Shown here: positions 26,745-38,890 of the stretch, one piece after another | Position numbering within the stretch: the first letter of the stretch is position 1 | Layout of the letters: every line of letters begins with the position of its first letter | Source: Torreya grandis | Lineage: Eukaryota; Streptophyta; Pinopsida; Cupressales; Taxaceae | Assembly (NCBI GenBank): GCA_037957365.1 | Contig: JARHVA010000006.1 | Coordinates: forward strand, 10,808,001-10,872,000 | Length of the DNA stretch: 64,000 bases | Direction of reading: 5' to 3' | Position numbers and translations under genes: made by a program | Notes under the pieces: model-generated | The model's input: only the letters and a program-made list of their open reading frames with translations | The model's database searches: none | Told to the model about the DNA's origin: nothing

Positions 26745-29635
26745 TATAGACAACTAGATTGACCATGTCGACCTAGTTTAACATTATATGCACAGGTTTA
26801 CATACTTTATCGACCCCATCGACCTAGTTTGGTTTAATATGTAGGTTTTTATAGCTTCATCGACCTAGTCAACCTAGTTAGGGCATCTTTTCAAGTTTTC
26901 TAATTGAGGTGACCTTGTCAACCTTGTTTAGCTTTTTGTGTGTGGAATTTCCAGTATTAGAAAACTAGATCGATCTAATCGACGTAGTTTATTTTCCTAC
27001 CTTTAAAATTTTAACTGAATCAATCTACTCAATTATTATATTTTCCACATTTTTCATTTTATAACTAGGTCAATTAGATTGACATAGTTCTATTTTCCTA
27101 TCATTTACTAGTTTTATTTATAATAACTCAATTAGATCAATTATGTATAAATATTTTGTAATTTACCTCTACACAATCAAATTTCCACCTTAATGACACA
27201 GTTTAAAATGATATTTCTTCTTTCTTAGGAAAATTATTTCATTGACCTGGTCAACTTTGTGTTATCTACTAGGTTCACTCTAACTAGATCACTAATTTCT
27301 ATTTGGTAAATTTTATGTAAATTCATTTTCCCACTATTTTTCAAAATTTAAATTTCAATATGTAGACACCTAAAACTAGCTACCAATAACCTTCAACCAA
27401 GTTTCAGACCAATTTCTACCAAAATGCACAATTTGGGCTAAAAACACTAAAACATGCTAATTGATGTGAACCTGTCATATACAAGTGCCAATTTTTCACA
27501 CTCATAATTTTAAGCTTGGATAGTATAAAGTTATAATGTTTAAATGAGTTCAAAATCTATTTAGTATAGTGTTATCATGCCCAATTGTTGATCCAAATCA
27601 AAGCCATCACAATCTAAAGGTGCCAAGGAGAGAAGGAGCCAAACAACTCCATTGATGAAGACTCTTTGATGCACAAGTCGAGAAAGACACTCTACAAACC
27701 ATTTGGAAGCTCCAAGGAAGGTGAAGGAAGGCTTATTTCATGTTTTAGTTATTGATTTCATATGTATGTTTATCACTAAGCTCCCCCTAGTGTCTAAACC
27801 TAGAGATGTCATGATTTTTAGTGTTTTATTTCAATTTTGATTTCATTTTGAACTAATATTTGATCTAACCCCCTCTCTTGAGTCAAATTACTAGTTCACA
27901 TAATATTGCCTTTATAAATTTTTTAGTTTATAAAATTATACCTTTATAGTCAACTAAGTCAACCAGCTTGACTTAGTTTTGTATCTACTTTATATCCATA
28001 AAACCAAGTTGACTTGCTTGATTGTCTTCCAATAGACTAAGCTGATCAACTCAACTTTGTTATGTTATGTTTGTAAAATTTAGTCAACTAAGTCAACTTT
28101 GTCCTAATTATTTTTTCTTCCTAGTTCAAGTAAAGGAAATTAACCTAGATTTATAATAATTAAACTCATTTGAATTTTTATTTGGTTACCTATTTATTTA
28201 ATTTATAAAATCTACAAATTAACTTTTGAAAGTTTGATTCTTGCTCTTATTTTTCACTTTGTTTAGTTTTCCCTATAAACTATGTATTGATAGTTATCAA
28301 AATAATTATCTACTATCATAAAAGGCTACTCGATACTCTATTTACAGTCCTTATCTATCATTTACAAATATCATGGAATTAAGAGCTTATCCCAATACTC
28401 ATAGCCATAGTATAAAGTTAAACACATTCTTTAATTTTTGCCTACCTCACAGTGTTTTGGAAATGCCTAAGATTTCACTCTTTATTGAAACTTAGGAATC
28501 CAACCATTTATTTGTTTGTGTGGTGCATAGGTTAGTGATTAGCAATGAAAAGTAACTTCTAGATTACCCTTGAAATTGGTTTTAGTGGGATATGAGAATG
28601 GTACTTCCTCCATAGATAGTGATCTAAAATATTAGGATGACACTATCCAATGGACAAGCAAGTATCTATGGAAGCCTACACTTTTAGTCAAAACCTTTAG
28701 CATGACTTGATGATCTTATTTTTAAATAATTAATTAGCTCTTAAATTTTTATATTATTACTTACTATTTACTATACTATGTTGTATTAAAAATTTGTATT
28801 AGCCAAAGTTGATACAAGGTTTATAATGTGTGTTGCAATTAAATCAACTAACTCAACCTAGTTGCATGTGTGTTTAGCTTTCTTTTCTTTAAATAAAACT
28901 AAATCACCCAAATTCAGACTATTTTCAAATTTTCTTAGAATGCAAAAATAAGTTGACCAGCTTAACTCAGTCTATTGCATATTTTTATGTTTTCCTTCAT
29001 ATAGAACTTAGTCTACTAGCTCAACCTAGTCTATTATAGGTTATTTTTTTTCCCTTCCTATAAAACTTTGTTGACCAATAGGACCCAATCTATTATAGAG
29101 TGTTCTATTTTATTTTTTGCATAGCTTATTCAACTAGCTTGACCCAATCTATTATAGATTGTTCTATTTTCCTTTTTGTAAAACTTAGTCATCTAGCTTG
29201 ACCTAGTCTATTGTATACTATATTATTTTCCTTCCTATATAAATCAGTTGACCAGTTCAATTTAGTCTATTATAGATTTTTCTATCTTTCCTTAATGTAT
29301 AATTCAATCAACTAGGTTGACCTAATATTTTATAAATTATCCCTTTTTCTTTCATTTTAAACTATGTCAATTTATTTGATTACATACCTATTGATCAATT
29401 TAATTCAATCCCAAATTGTTTGACTTTATACAACTTAGTCAACTAAAACATCAACCTATTTGACTTTATAATAGTTGGTTGACTTAGTTCACATTTTATC
29501 CTATCACTTACCTATATAAAAATGCATTGACCTATCTAATTGTATAGTACTTGGCTGACATGGTCCTTTTTCATACTTGAATTTCATCTAGTTGATCCCA
29601 TATAGTATCTGGTCAACATAGTTTTATTCCCATAA
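26745..29635. repeat. Diverged minisatellite of dyad-symmetric units
   Basis: A core close to ACTAAGTCAA, five bases, TTGACTTAGT recurs many times. Each core is a partial palindrome. The best copy is at 27,952-27,978, with 11-bp complementary arms. Left of the solo LTR the spacing is about 49-61 bp (GACCTAGTTT-type words near 26,771, 26,822, 26,872, 26,921, 26,982). Between about 28,990 and 29,340 six copies keep a 59-60 bp register, marked by CTATTATAGATT at 29,031, 29,090, 29,149, 29,208, 29,267 and about 29,327. T-rich spacers separate the cores. The array ends about 300 bp before element E's gag, so it may be E's leader. Confidence 0.8.
27361..27900 (+). mobile_element. Shortened solo LTR of the H family inside the minisatellite
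   Basis: Starts TGTAGACACC and ends TTCACA, the termini of the H-family LTR. Its right half aligns with 62,380-62,758, but the whole is only 540 bp, so an internal part is missing. CAATA before it and TAATA after it match at four of five bases, as a target duplication with one C-to-T change. Repeat units of the same minisatellite lie on both sides. Confidence 0.8.
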
Positions 29636-29925
29636 TGTTTCTCTTTAAACATAATTTCACATTCTTAGCTTTATTTTTCCCTTTTTTAAACATCATAAAA
29701 TCACCTATCAAAATATTTATTGATAACCATAACCCATTTAGACTATATATGGATTGTTATTTGTTATCTACTTTAGTCACCCAAGAGGATATTCTCCCAT
29801 GGTTTAATTTTTAACATCCTTCATTTATTGATTGCAACATAGTTCAAATCACCCAAGTGATGATGTAGATGGTTCTAATATATTTCACACTTCTTAAGAT
29901 ACAACCTTATCCAAACAACCTTACT
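29636..29925 (+). other. Leader between minisatellite and element E gag
   Basis: No open frame or repeat recognised. Confidence 0.4.
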
Positions 29926-31560
29926 ACACCATTGGAAAAATTGATACAAGATTAATAAATAATCTAATAGGGAATCCTCCAATAAGAAACATCCCTACTC
30001 CTAACAATACTAATGTTCCTCCTACCAACACTAACATTACTCCTCTTAACAATCCTAATTTTCCACATTTAAATACTAATGATCAAAATACATAAATTGA
30101 TACTAATCAAATTCTTGTGTAAATAGTCAAATAAATGAATGTTATATAAATGACAAACACCTCTTAAATGATGCAAACTCAACACCATCTATTACAAATG
30201 ACTAATCAACCTCCTCTAATATCACATCAAAATAATAAGAAAATTATTCCTTCTCCTCATAGATATGTAAATGAGAATATCATTTCACAACCCCTGATAT
30301 ATAATAAGATGCTTCAAAATATCCAAAATGAACCTTTATCTCCTTTCATTGTATCCATTGATATTGGAAACACTTCTCCAACTATTAAATATGATGAACT
30401 AAAGACCCTACATATATTATCAAGGCATTTGGTAATCTCTACAAGGAATGGATCCAAATAAATACCTTTTCTACTACAAAAATTCTAGTCAAAACATTTA
30501 CAAGTGATGTTTTAGAATGGCATGATCAATTATCTTGACATTCCATCACACAATTAGAAGATTTGGTTAATATTTTAGTCAAATAATTTAAACAAAATGA
30601 TATTTTCAAAAATTGTCCTAGTCATTTTATCAATGCTAAGTAATTAGTGTCTAAATCAGCTCATGATTTTATCAAATGATGGAAATAATTAGCTCATACA
30701 ATAGATCATAACATGAACGAAGATAATCTATTCAAATTATTTATCATTACTTAACACCCTCTCTTCAGTATAAGATCCAAAATTTTTATCCACAAACTTT
30801 AAACAAAGCATTTGATCAAGCTAAAAGACAAGATTTCTTTATGAAACAATTTGAGCCAATTCATAGGTCAACGAAGGAATATTTCCAAATTAAAACTAAC
30901 ACAACTAAACTTTCTACCCCTAAAATGAAAGCATGAGTATTCAAAGTAGATAATCAACTTGTTTCCCACCCACCATTAATAGTAACACATATGAAGTAGT
31001 TATTATCTCCGTCTAAACCCTTCACCTATAATACTTTCACATATTCTTGTATGACCCTAATAAATTTTGCTGGTTTCATGTTGATGTGGGTCATTCTCAT
31101 GAAACATGTCATGTAATTGTAAAATTTATTATTTATTTTATGTTAGGAGATGCATTTGACCATGATGCTAGATCAAATTACATCATCATGATTATATTAA
31201 AGCATCCCAAAAGAAACAAGTTACTAAAACCATGTCTTCCAAACCTCAAACATATTATTTTACCTCTAACACACAACATTCAAATGACAATATTTATGCA
31301 ATCGATGTTGAGTATGATCAATGTTATACCAATTCTGAATATGCAAACCTAACAAAAGTCAATTATAGATGAAAACCTACTCATAAAGACCCTATCACTA
31401 AACCTAAGAAACTATCCACCAAGGAAATACTACTTAAATATACTACAACTACTACACCCATATATTCCAAATCAAATAAGGAAACACTTCCACAACTAGA
31501 ACCTTAACCTAGTTCTCTTGTTATTTAAAAAATAATGTACCTCATAAACCTCATGTTGGT
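29926..31560 (+). pseudogene. gag: Element E gag remnant
   Basis: The N-terminal part is Asn/Pro/Thr-rich; an open piece runs from 30,168 to 30,461. The capsid-like part follows in another frame around 30,430-30,900 (motif VLEWHDQLS, then a helical segment with stops at Gln sites). The C-terminal motif FCWFHVDVGHSHETC at about 31,068-31,112 is the C-x2-H-x4-H-x4-C pattern typical of Tat-type gag; all four ligands are kept. It is broken by at least one frameshift and many stops. Confidence 0.75.
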
Positions 31561-31879
31561 TCTTCATCTTTTAAATTACATTAGAATTTTTGGGAAGAAC
31601 TTAATTCAATGCCTTGTAAAATTCCCCTTATGGAGTTAGTTTGTACTTATTCATATCATCATAAATTCCTTATGAAACAATTACATAATATCGAAGAACC
31701 ACCATCACTTGATTTGAAAATCCCTTTGAATGATCCTTCACTTACAAAAGTGCATATAATTAAAATCATTTCCACATCCCCTAAGTCGTCCATAGAATTT
31801 ATTGAAGAGGATATGATTAATGATGAAATTATTTTTTGAGATGATGATCCACCCCTCTTTATTAAAATTATGATCAATA

Positions 31880-32230
31880 ATACCCTTACACTAAAAATTA
31901 TTAATAGATGAAGAATCATGTATTAATATTACCTCTCTTTGGTTAATTCAACAAATTAGATACACCAAAGAAAATATTAATCAAACACATCTCATATTTA
32001 TAGGATTTGATAAAACCAATCAAAACCCACTTGGTTGCATTTGTCCCCCACTTACTATCAGACTTAAGAAAATTCACATTAAGCTCATGGTTCTTGATCT
32101 ACCATTATCTTACAACATGTTCCTTGGTCACCCATGGACACATCGTATGTGGGATATTACCTCTTCAAGTAGTCAATGTATTAAATTCATTCATAATGGA
32201 AAATTTTAAAAATTTGAAGTTGATCCTAAT
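31880..32230 (+). pseudogene. pol: Element E protease remnant
   Basis: Active-site segment LIDEESCINIT (catalytic Asp kept), then a GFDKTNQNPLG turn and a hydrophobic VLDLPLSYNMFLGHPW strand with the Tat-type G-x-P-W-x-H ending, then SSSQCIKF. One frame change near 32,060. The order gag, protease, RT is as expected. Confidence 0.75.
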
Positions 32231-33599
32231 CCATGGATCATACAACTACCAAATCCTAAATCTCAATAATATATTACAACTATTCCCCACATCAATAGTG
32301 CACCTCTCCCTAGATTTGTTAACATTAATCTTGATTTACATGTTACTCTCATTAATTCAAATGATGATGAATCAAATGACTTAAAAAATACTTATAAATA
32401 ACACTATATTACCTCCTTATATTACATAATGGATTCCTCCTTATTTACTTCCACATGATTGCACCATTCCTATAATTGATGATGCTACTAATACTCCCCC
32501 TCCCTGTAATGGATATGAAACTTTTTACATAGAATATGACTTTACATGTCATGAGTATGGAGTGGAAAAATTATTTCAAGATCCTTTAACCATGTATCCT
32601 CAAAAATTTAGCAACTTAGGTGTTTAAACTACAGATTCTCCCATAAAAATAGATGCATGCATTATTTCTCACACTTATGGTAATAATTATATCATGACCC
32701 AAGACAAATCATGAGATTTAGATGTATAACATTAGTAAAAATTCATGCCTTCAATATTGATGTCCATTTCATTCATACATCATATAATATTAAATCAAAT
32801 CCTGAAGGTTATGTACCTCATATTAATCCATCATCATTAGACACCCCATTGGTAATTGAAGAAATCATGACTTAAGAATCCTCAAAACCTTCTACATAGA
32901 CTAAAATAGTGCAACCTATTGTCCCAAAAATAAAAATTCTTGCTCCTTTTTATGATTGCATCGATATCATTGAGGTTATACAACTCAATATGAATGAACC
33001 TCATCTATTTAATAAACTAATACAAACATTACCAATCTGGTTGACTCTACTCAACCAAATATTCCCAATATATAATCTATACCCACTATTATAGTATAAA
33101 TTACCTTAGATGCTAAAGTTACTGAAGTAACACAAATACATTGTGAATATGATACCAACGGTAATCAAGTCATTCATTTGGAAGTGGATGTTGAATACTA
33201 TGGACCCTTACCTACACTTCCTAGTGATGAAGTTATACTTGAGCTCCTCCATGCTAGAAAACCTCAACTTCCATGCCAACATCATAAACTTAGTAACTTT
33301 AAGCAAAAGATTCCTTATTTTAACAATTTAATCACTAGTGTGGATCCTAAAACACATCCTATTTCTTCCTTCCCTTTTTTTCCTTACCATTTCTAAGATG
33401 TAAATGTTATGCTCATCAAAGAAACTAAAAAAATAGAATATGTACATTAACATGTCCTCGACCTATTACCATTTCTAAAGAGCTCACTTATAAAGAACAT
33501 GATAACTTTAGTTTATTCTTTGATAAATATCATGAATTATTCACTTGGTCATATGAAGATATGCTAGGAATTGATCCTATCATCATTGTTCATAACATC
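32231..33599 (+). pseudogene. pol: Element E protease-RT linker
   Basis: Low-complexity linker translation rich in Ile, Asn, Pro and Thr in shifting frames (open pieces 32,909-33,094 and 33,143-33,396). It ends with an RT-preceding segment of the type F-x-W-S-Y-E-D-M at about 33,540. Confidence 0.5.
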
Positions 33600-34388
33600 A
33601 TAGCTTATCTAGATGCTAAAATTGTTAGACAAAAGCAATGGAAGTTCCCCCCTGAGATTTGTACCTTATCTCATAAATAAAGAATTGAAATTTTGGATAC
33701 TAAATTCATTAACTTGGACTACTCAGAATGGGTTTCAAACATTGTTATAGTTTGTAAAAACATCATAATGATTATTCATATATGCATTGACTTTCATAAT
33801 CTAAATTTAGCATGTCCAAAATACAAATTTCCCCTACTTTCAATAAGCATTATCATCGATTCTACTGCTAGGTATGAAATTTTATCACTCATGAATGGTT
33901 TCTATGGATTTAACCAAATTCACATAGCTCTTTAAGATCAATAAAAAATAAATTTTACCATAGAATGGGGCACCTATTATTACATTAAAATGTCTTTTAG
34001 TCTCAAAAATTTTGGAGCCATCTATCAACGTGCAATTACCCATATTTTTCATGATCTTATTCATAAAATTGTTGAAACTTATGTGGATGACCCAATTTAT
34101 AAATCTAGAAGTCATCAAACTCACCTTCATTATATAGCTATCATTTTTTATCAACTCATTAAATATAAAGTCAGACTTAATCCATTTAAATTAAAATTTG
34201 GAATTACATCTAGTAAACTTATAGGTTTCCTAGATTCCCTTCAAAGCATTGATGTTGATACCACTAAAATAAAATCTATCATAAACATGCCTATTCTTCA
34301 TTTTGTTCCTAACATAATAAAATATCTTAGAAATCTTGGGTTAATTTTTTGTTTTGTCCTAGAAATGGCTTACTATATTTACTCTATC
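33600..34388 (+). pseudogene. pol: Element E reverse transcriptase, 5' part
   Basis: Two overlapping open pieces (33,693-33,935 and 33,990-34,400) cover most of RT. SEWVSNIVIVCK and IDFHNLNLACPKY are followed by LSLMNGFYGFNQI, where the catalytic Asp is Asn. Then come TIEWGTYYYIKM, FGAIYQRAITHIFHD and YVDD at 34,080-34,091, intact. The thumb runs into the insertion point of D. The last codons of the open frame past 34,388 belong to D's LTR. Confidence 0.88.
34384..34388. repeat. Target-site duplication CTATC, left copy (element D)
   Basis: CTATC directly before the TG of D's 5' LTR; identical to 51,515-51,519. Confidence 0.92.
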
Positions 34389-34600
34389 TGTAGACACTAA
34401 AAAACTATGCACTTATAGTTTTCTATGACTAAATGCCTCAGGGCCCCCCTAAAGACCCCTAAACCTTATTAAACCTTAGCAAACCAATATTAACCTAAAA
34501 AAATCACTATTATTCTAGTCACATAATATTATTCAAAAATACTATTTGAAATTACTATTCAAAAATACTATTCACTATGGGACCCACTATCACTATTCAT

Positions 34601-34731
34601 GATGACATGGCAAGTGGTATGGTATGTGACATGGAAAATGGCATGGCATTTGATATGATAAGTGACATGGCATGTGACATGTCAAGTGACATGGAAGGTT
34701 ATTTGGGAGGTGATATGGCAAGTGACATGAC
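34601..34731 (+). repeat. Short repeats in D U3 region (GTGACATGGCA units)
   Basis: Variants of GTGACATGGCA follow each other at about 10-20 bp spacing. The matching block in the 3' LTR is 50,052-50,170. Lying upstream of the TATA box, it could be an enhancer-like array; this is inferred from position only. Confidence 0.75.
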
Positions 34732-35088
34732 TTAGAAGTGAGGTGGCTTAATCTGGGACATCATACCCCACCTGAGACCCTTCTCAAAGTGCTTGTTGAC
34801 ATCATTTAAGCAGCACAAGGCCCTCCCTTAAAATATCACAAATTTCCCCTCAAGGGACCATTAATTAACATGTATTTTACCTTCACACATGAAATTAATC
34901 TCCAAAATAAGATGCCTATCTTTTTAAGACAAAGGGCACCCATTATTGACTTCTTAACCCAAATGAGACACTCACCAACCCAAATGGGAATCCCCACCCA
35001 CCTCATTTTGACTAATTCATCAACTACATAAAAAATAGTGCCATACCTTTATTATTCCTCTTTTGGCATGACTCTTCACAACATATTC

Positions 35089-35096
35089 TATAAATA
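35089..35096 (+). promoter_or_regulatory. TATA box of D 5' LTR
   Basis: TATAAATA followed by a C-rich stretch; conserved at 50,528-50,535 in the 3' LTR. Expected to drive the genomic RNA. Confidence 0.6.
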
Positions 35097-36081
35097 CCCC
35101 CCCTCTACTTCACCCAGGGTTAAGTTGGAAAGTGGCAAATTGGTATTTTTTTTATTAACATTTTATTGAATTTTTTTCAAGGAGGTTATCCACTTGAGAA
35201 GGAGGTCATCCTAATATTTGAGTAAAAAATATTTAAAGCATCAAAGATCTACCAGAATCACTCTAGGATTTCATCAACAATATCATCAACAACACTATCA
35301 TCGACAACCATCTCACAGGTAACCTTGTTTAATTTTTTCATTTCAAATTATTATCTCATTTGGCCTCTTCTCTCTTGAATTATAAACCCCATCCTTGGCA
35401 TATTATTTATTGACTTATAAACCATAACCCCTTTACCTCTTCTTTTTTCCTTTTATCCCATTTATCCCATTTGCTTCATTTTCACCTCCATCCCATTTAT
35501 CCTTTTGCCCCTTTACCCATTTGTCCATTTTTCCATATTTGTTCTCTTGACCATTTATCTATTTTCAACCCTTACCCTTTTACCATTTCAACCACTTACC
35601 AACCTCAAATAAATCATTTTTTTGGTCCTTAACAAATTACCAGACCAAAATCATAACCCTTAACTTGGCCAATTTTTAGCATTAGCATTATTCAAACTAC
35701 TTGCTTATGTTTAATCATCTTAGCAAAGTATTTTGGTTTCTTAATTAATTTTTTTTTTTAGTCTTTTTTTTTTTTTAATACTATCTTTCATTCATTCTAT
35801 CAAACTTAACTTATTTTAAAGTAGGTGGATTGACGGGCCTCCTAGAAAGCTTTCACTTCTAGGATCTAGCTTATGCTAGGCAATCCACCTATCTCTTTGT
35901 CTAAAAAACAAGTGTGTGGTAGTGTTTTTTTATTTATAGGTATTCTTCTCTAGACAAAGAAGATTTCTCCACAATCATCTAGTTTCAACATGTGCACTTT
36001 TAACAAGTTTTTTTACATACCCCTTATCATTAGATTCTTTCTTCCAAAACTAAGAAAAAGCAAAAAAAATAGAGAGAAACA

Positions 36082-36103
36082 TTTTGGCACACTCGGTGGG
36101 ACC
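36082..36103 (+). promoter_or_regulatory. Primer-binding site of element D
   Basis: TTTTGGCACACTCGGTGG then GACC directly after the 5' LTR. Best-preserved copy of the site shared with elements A, H and the minus-strand LTR at 13.0 kb. Confidence 0.75.
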
Positions 36104-36992
36104 CCTTATGGGTTCATAGTTTTTTTAGGCATATAGTTTCATTTAGTGAAATTTCAATGCTCTTGCATTTCTGTTATTTCTAAATTTTGAAAAATAAAAA
36201 TTCTTTCCTTTCTTCTTTTCCAAGAAAAAAAAAGTTTTCATCCTAGGGATAGGTTGCATTTTACATCTTGCATTTAAGTGCATTTTAGCTATTCCTTGTT
36301 TGCATGAAAAGACACCAAACTCTTTTTTTGGGTTAAAATTAAGTGCATTTATTCTATTTCCTACTTAATGGTTATCTCACCTAGATTAGTTAAACACATT
36401 ATGAATTAATCATAACACACATATTTTACACTACCAAACAACATGTACAAATTAAACATCAAAATTTATTTGAGATAAGGCCCATTGAGATTTCATCACC
36501 CTTTGGATCACCTTACCCTACCTGGTGATCCCACTTAGATTTCATCACAAAGGGGAGGACCCACTCCATTTTTGGTGGAGTATAAACTCTAGACAAATGG
36601 TATATATTGGTAAACTGCTTACACTTGATATGGGATCGTGAAGTGAGGGGAGCAAGCCCTCAGTACCAAGCCACGTACCCAGTCTAGTGCAGATTATTTG
36701 AGCACCAAAATTCAACCCAAAACCATCCCTAGATGGATTTTATAATACTTTAATTATAAGAAAATTTCTCCTTTTACACTCTTTAAGGCATAAGCCAAAA
36801 ATAATTTAAAATAAATCCTAAGATTAATTGTGATTTTAGTGTGTGCTTTATTTACTTTTTTTTTTCTTTTTGTTTGCTTATTGTGGGAGGTGAAAGGCCA
36901 TTATCCATTTCTAAATTTATCATATGGTCTTAACTAGATAACAAGTAAAAAACCAAAACAATCTACCACCATCTTCTTCTTCATCCTCATCC
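36104..36992 (+). other. Leader of element D
   Basis: Untranslated. Contains a repeated GATTTCATCAC word (about 36,490 and 36,538) and a long T-run, nothing coding. Confidence 0.5.
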
Positions 36993-38890
36993 ATGGATTA
37001 TACCTTGGACATTGATAGATCACCCTATGCTTCACCACACCATTCTCCCCCACCTAAGGTGCCTTCAACAATCCCTAAAGGTGATTCAGATTTTGGCACC
37101 TTTCTTGACAATAATCCAATTTATTTACAACACTATCTTAATACCTTAGCCTATCATACTTTGATGGCTTCAATTCCTCCCACAGATCCACCTTATGGTA
37201 TAACACACCACCTCATGGTTGGTGTTATATCATCCCACCCTTCTGTTAGCTAATATTCATCTTCTACTATTGGTCTATCTACCACCACCACCCAAACACC
37301 TATTACCCCAATCAATACCTTTAACATTGGCTCAACTTTACCCCTTGTCACTTTTACCCATTTTGTCGGCATGGTGTCTTCCACACCCATTTCTACCATT
37401 CCCTTCAGCTTAACTAATATACCAACCTCAACCCCCTTTCAGAACTTGGTACTCTCCATACCAAAAATACTTCCCCTTATTAGCACTAGGGTCATTATCC
37501 CTTAACAACCCATAAACACTTTAGCATTACCAACCAAAACCATGCCCCCATTAACCAACCCAAATGTTCCCCTAAACCAACCATTATTAGTTCCTATACA
37601 AGGCCCCATGGCCTCCTATCAGTATATCCCTAACCCATTGGGATATATTGCACCTTCCACCCAACCTTTAATGTCTATCAATTTTGCAAGGATGTTATCC
37701 CAACCTTAAATTACCAAATACTAATATGTTCTTGCTTTTGTACCTCCTACCACATACTAGTTCATAGCTACAACCCAACCTCAGCAAAACTTGCCACTAA
37801 ATTATGTAGCTACCCAACCCCAACGTGACCTGATCAAAATGCTTATAGATAAGATGACCCAACTCGAATCATCTATTTTTGGGTCCCATAATATTTTATC
37901 CTATGACCAAATAGGTAATGAACCTATCAACCCTTTGATTCTGATTCATGTTTATCCTCCTCAATGGGAGCTTCCCAAATTCTCTAAGTTTCAAGGGAAA
38001 GAGGATCTTCAACAATATTTGAGGGTGTTTCACCATTCTTGTTACTTGATTGTCTATGATGATGCTCTCCTTCTCCAAACCTTCCCGATGTCAGTATCAA
38101 GGCCCACCTTGGATTGGTACAATGCCCTTCCTAGACATTCTATCTTCTCATTTTCCCAACTCACCCAAATTTTCTTAGAACATTTTTCTATCAATGTATC
38201 CAAGAAGGTCTCCATAATTAACCTCTATTCTATCAGGTAGTTTGATGATGAATCAATTAACAACTTTATTACATGATGGTGAGGTCTCATTAATCAATTA
38301 TCTTTTTCACTACCCCAAATGGAACTCATTGATATTTTATTTTAGGGATGCATAAATCACATCACTCCCACCCTTTAGGTGTAACCATTTAGAACCTTTG
38401 ATGAAGTGTTCACAATGGTGTATAAACTTGAGAACTGATCCATAGATGAGGGTAAATTGAAATTGTGAAATAAGAATTCCACTTTTAAACCCAATGACCC
38501 CTCTTCTTCCAAAAAAGCTAACCAACCCAATTCTAAAGCCAAAACATATATAAATACAGTTGTCTTGAGAACTACCCCACCTCCATCCATTAACCAGCCA
38601 CATCAAAACACACCTTCCAATCCTTTTACCCACCAAACTAAAATCAAAGTTGGGTTCCCCCTAAAAAAATCACCCCTATAAGGGAATATTATGCCTCTAT
38701 GTTGAATAAATTTATAAAATATAGTGTTATTTAACTCCCACTGATCAAGCCACTTCAATAATTTGACCCCTCTCACCCTGTGCTTGGCTAGTATAATGAA
38801 AATGGCCATTGTGCTTTCCATCAGGTCATTGAAAATGACATAAATGGTGTAACACTTTTAAAAGTCTGATCTAAAGCTTGATTGATAATA
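36993..38890 (+). pseudogene. gag: Element D gag
   Basis: Starts at an ATG (36,993) with MDYTLDIDRSPYASPHHSPP. A long Pro/Ser/Thr-rich part runs to about 37,780. The capsid-like domain (37,791-38,240 open) has ELPKFSKFQGKEDLQQYLRV, DWYNALPRHSI, a Q-x2-F-L-E-H-F stretch, then (after stops at Gln sites) FDDESINNFI and MVYKLEN. Near 38,775 a weak zinc-like motif HCAFHQV keeps only the first Cys and His. The 5' two thirds are the best-preserved gag in the window. Only a few stops, all at likely Gln or Arg codons, break it before 38,300. Confidence 0.82.

Larger units (their letters stand above)
29926..34388 (+). mobile_element. Element E, left part (gag, protease, RT), interrupted by element D
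   Basis: A Tat-type gypsy element that continues at 51,515 after the 17.1-kb insertion of D. The CTATC at 34,384-34,388 is repeated at 51,515-51,519, and pol similarity (the post-RT segment ending KGNDLE) resumes directly behind the second copy. E's LTRs were not recognised on either side. Confidence 0.85.
34389..36081 (+). repeat. Element D 5' LTR (1,693 bp)
   Basis: TG...CA ends, direct repeat of 49,825-51,514. It contains a block of short repeats (34,601-34,731), a TATA box (35,089-35,096) and pyrimidine-rich sequence downstream of it. Confidence 0.93.

Noticed and set aside
26745..29635. CRISPR-like array (palindromic repeats with spacers)
   Set aside because: Repeats are strongly diverged, spacers are T-rich variants of one another, the context is a plant retrotransposon and there are no cas genes.
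33885..34154. Minus-strand open frame inside element E RT
   Set aside because: Shadow of a well-recognised RT frame.
38337..38821. Minus-strand open frames over element D gag
   Set aside because: They overlap the + strand gag, whose motifs are clear; composition is that of the reverse strand of a Pro-rich gene.
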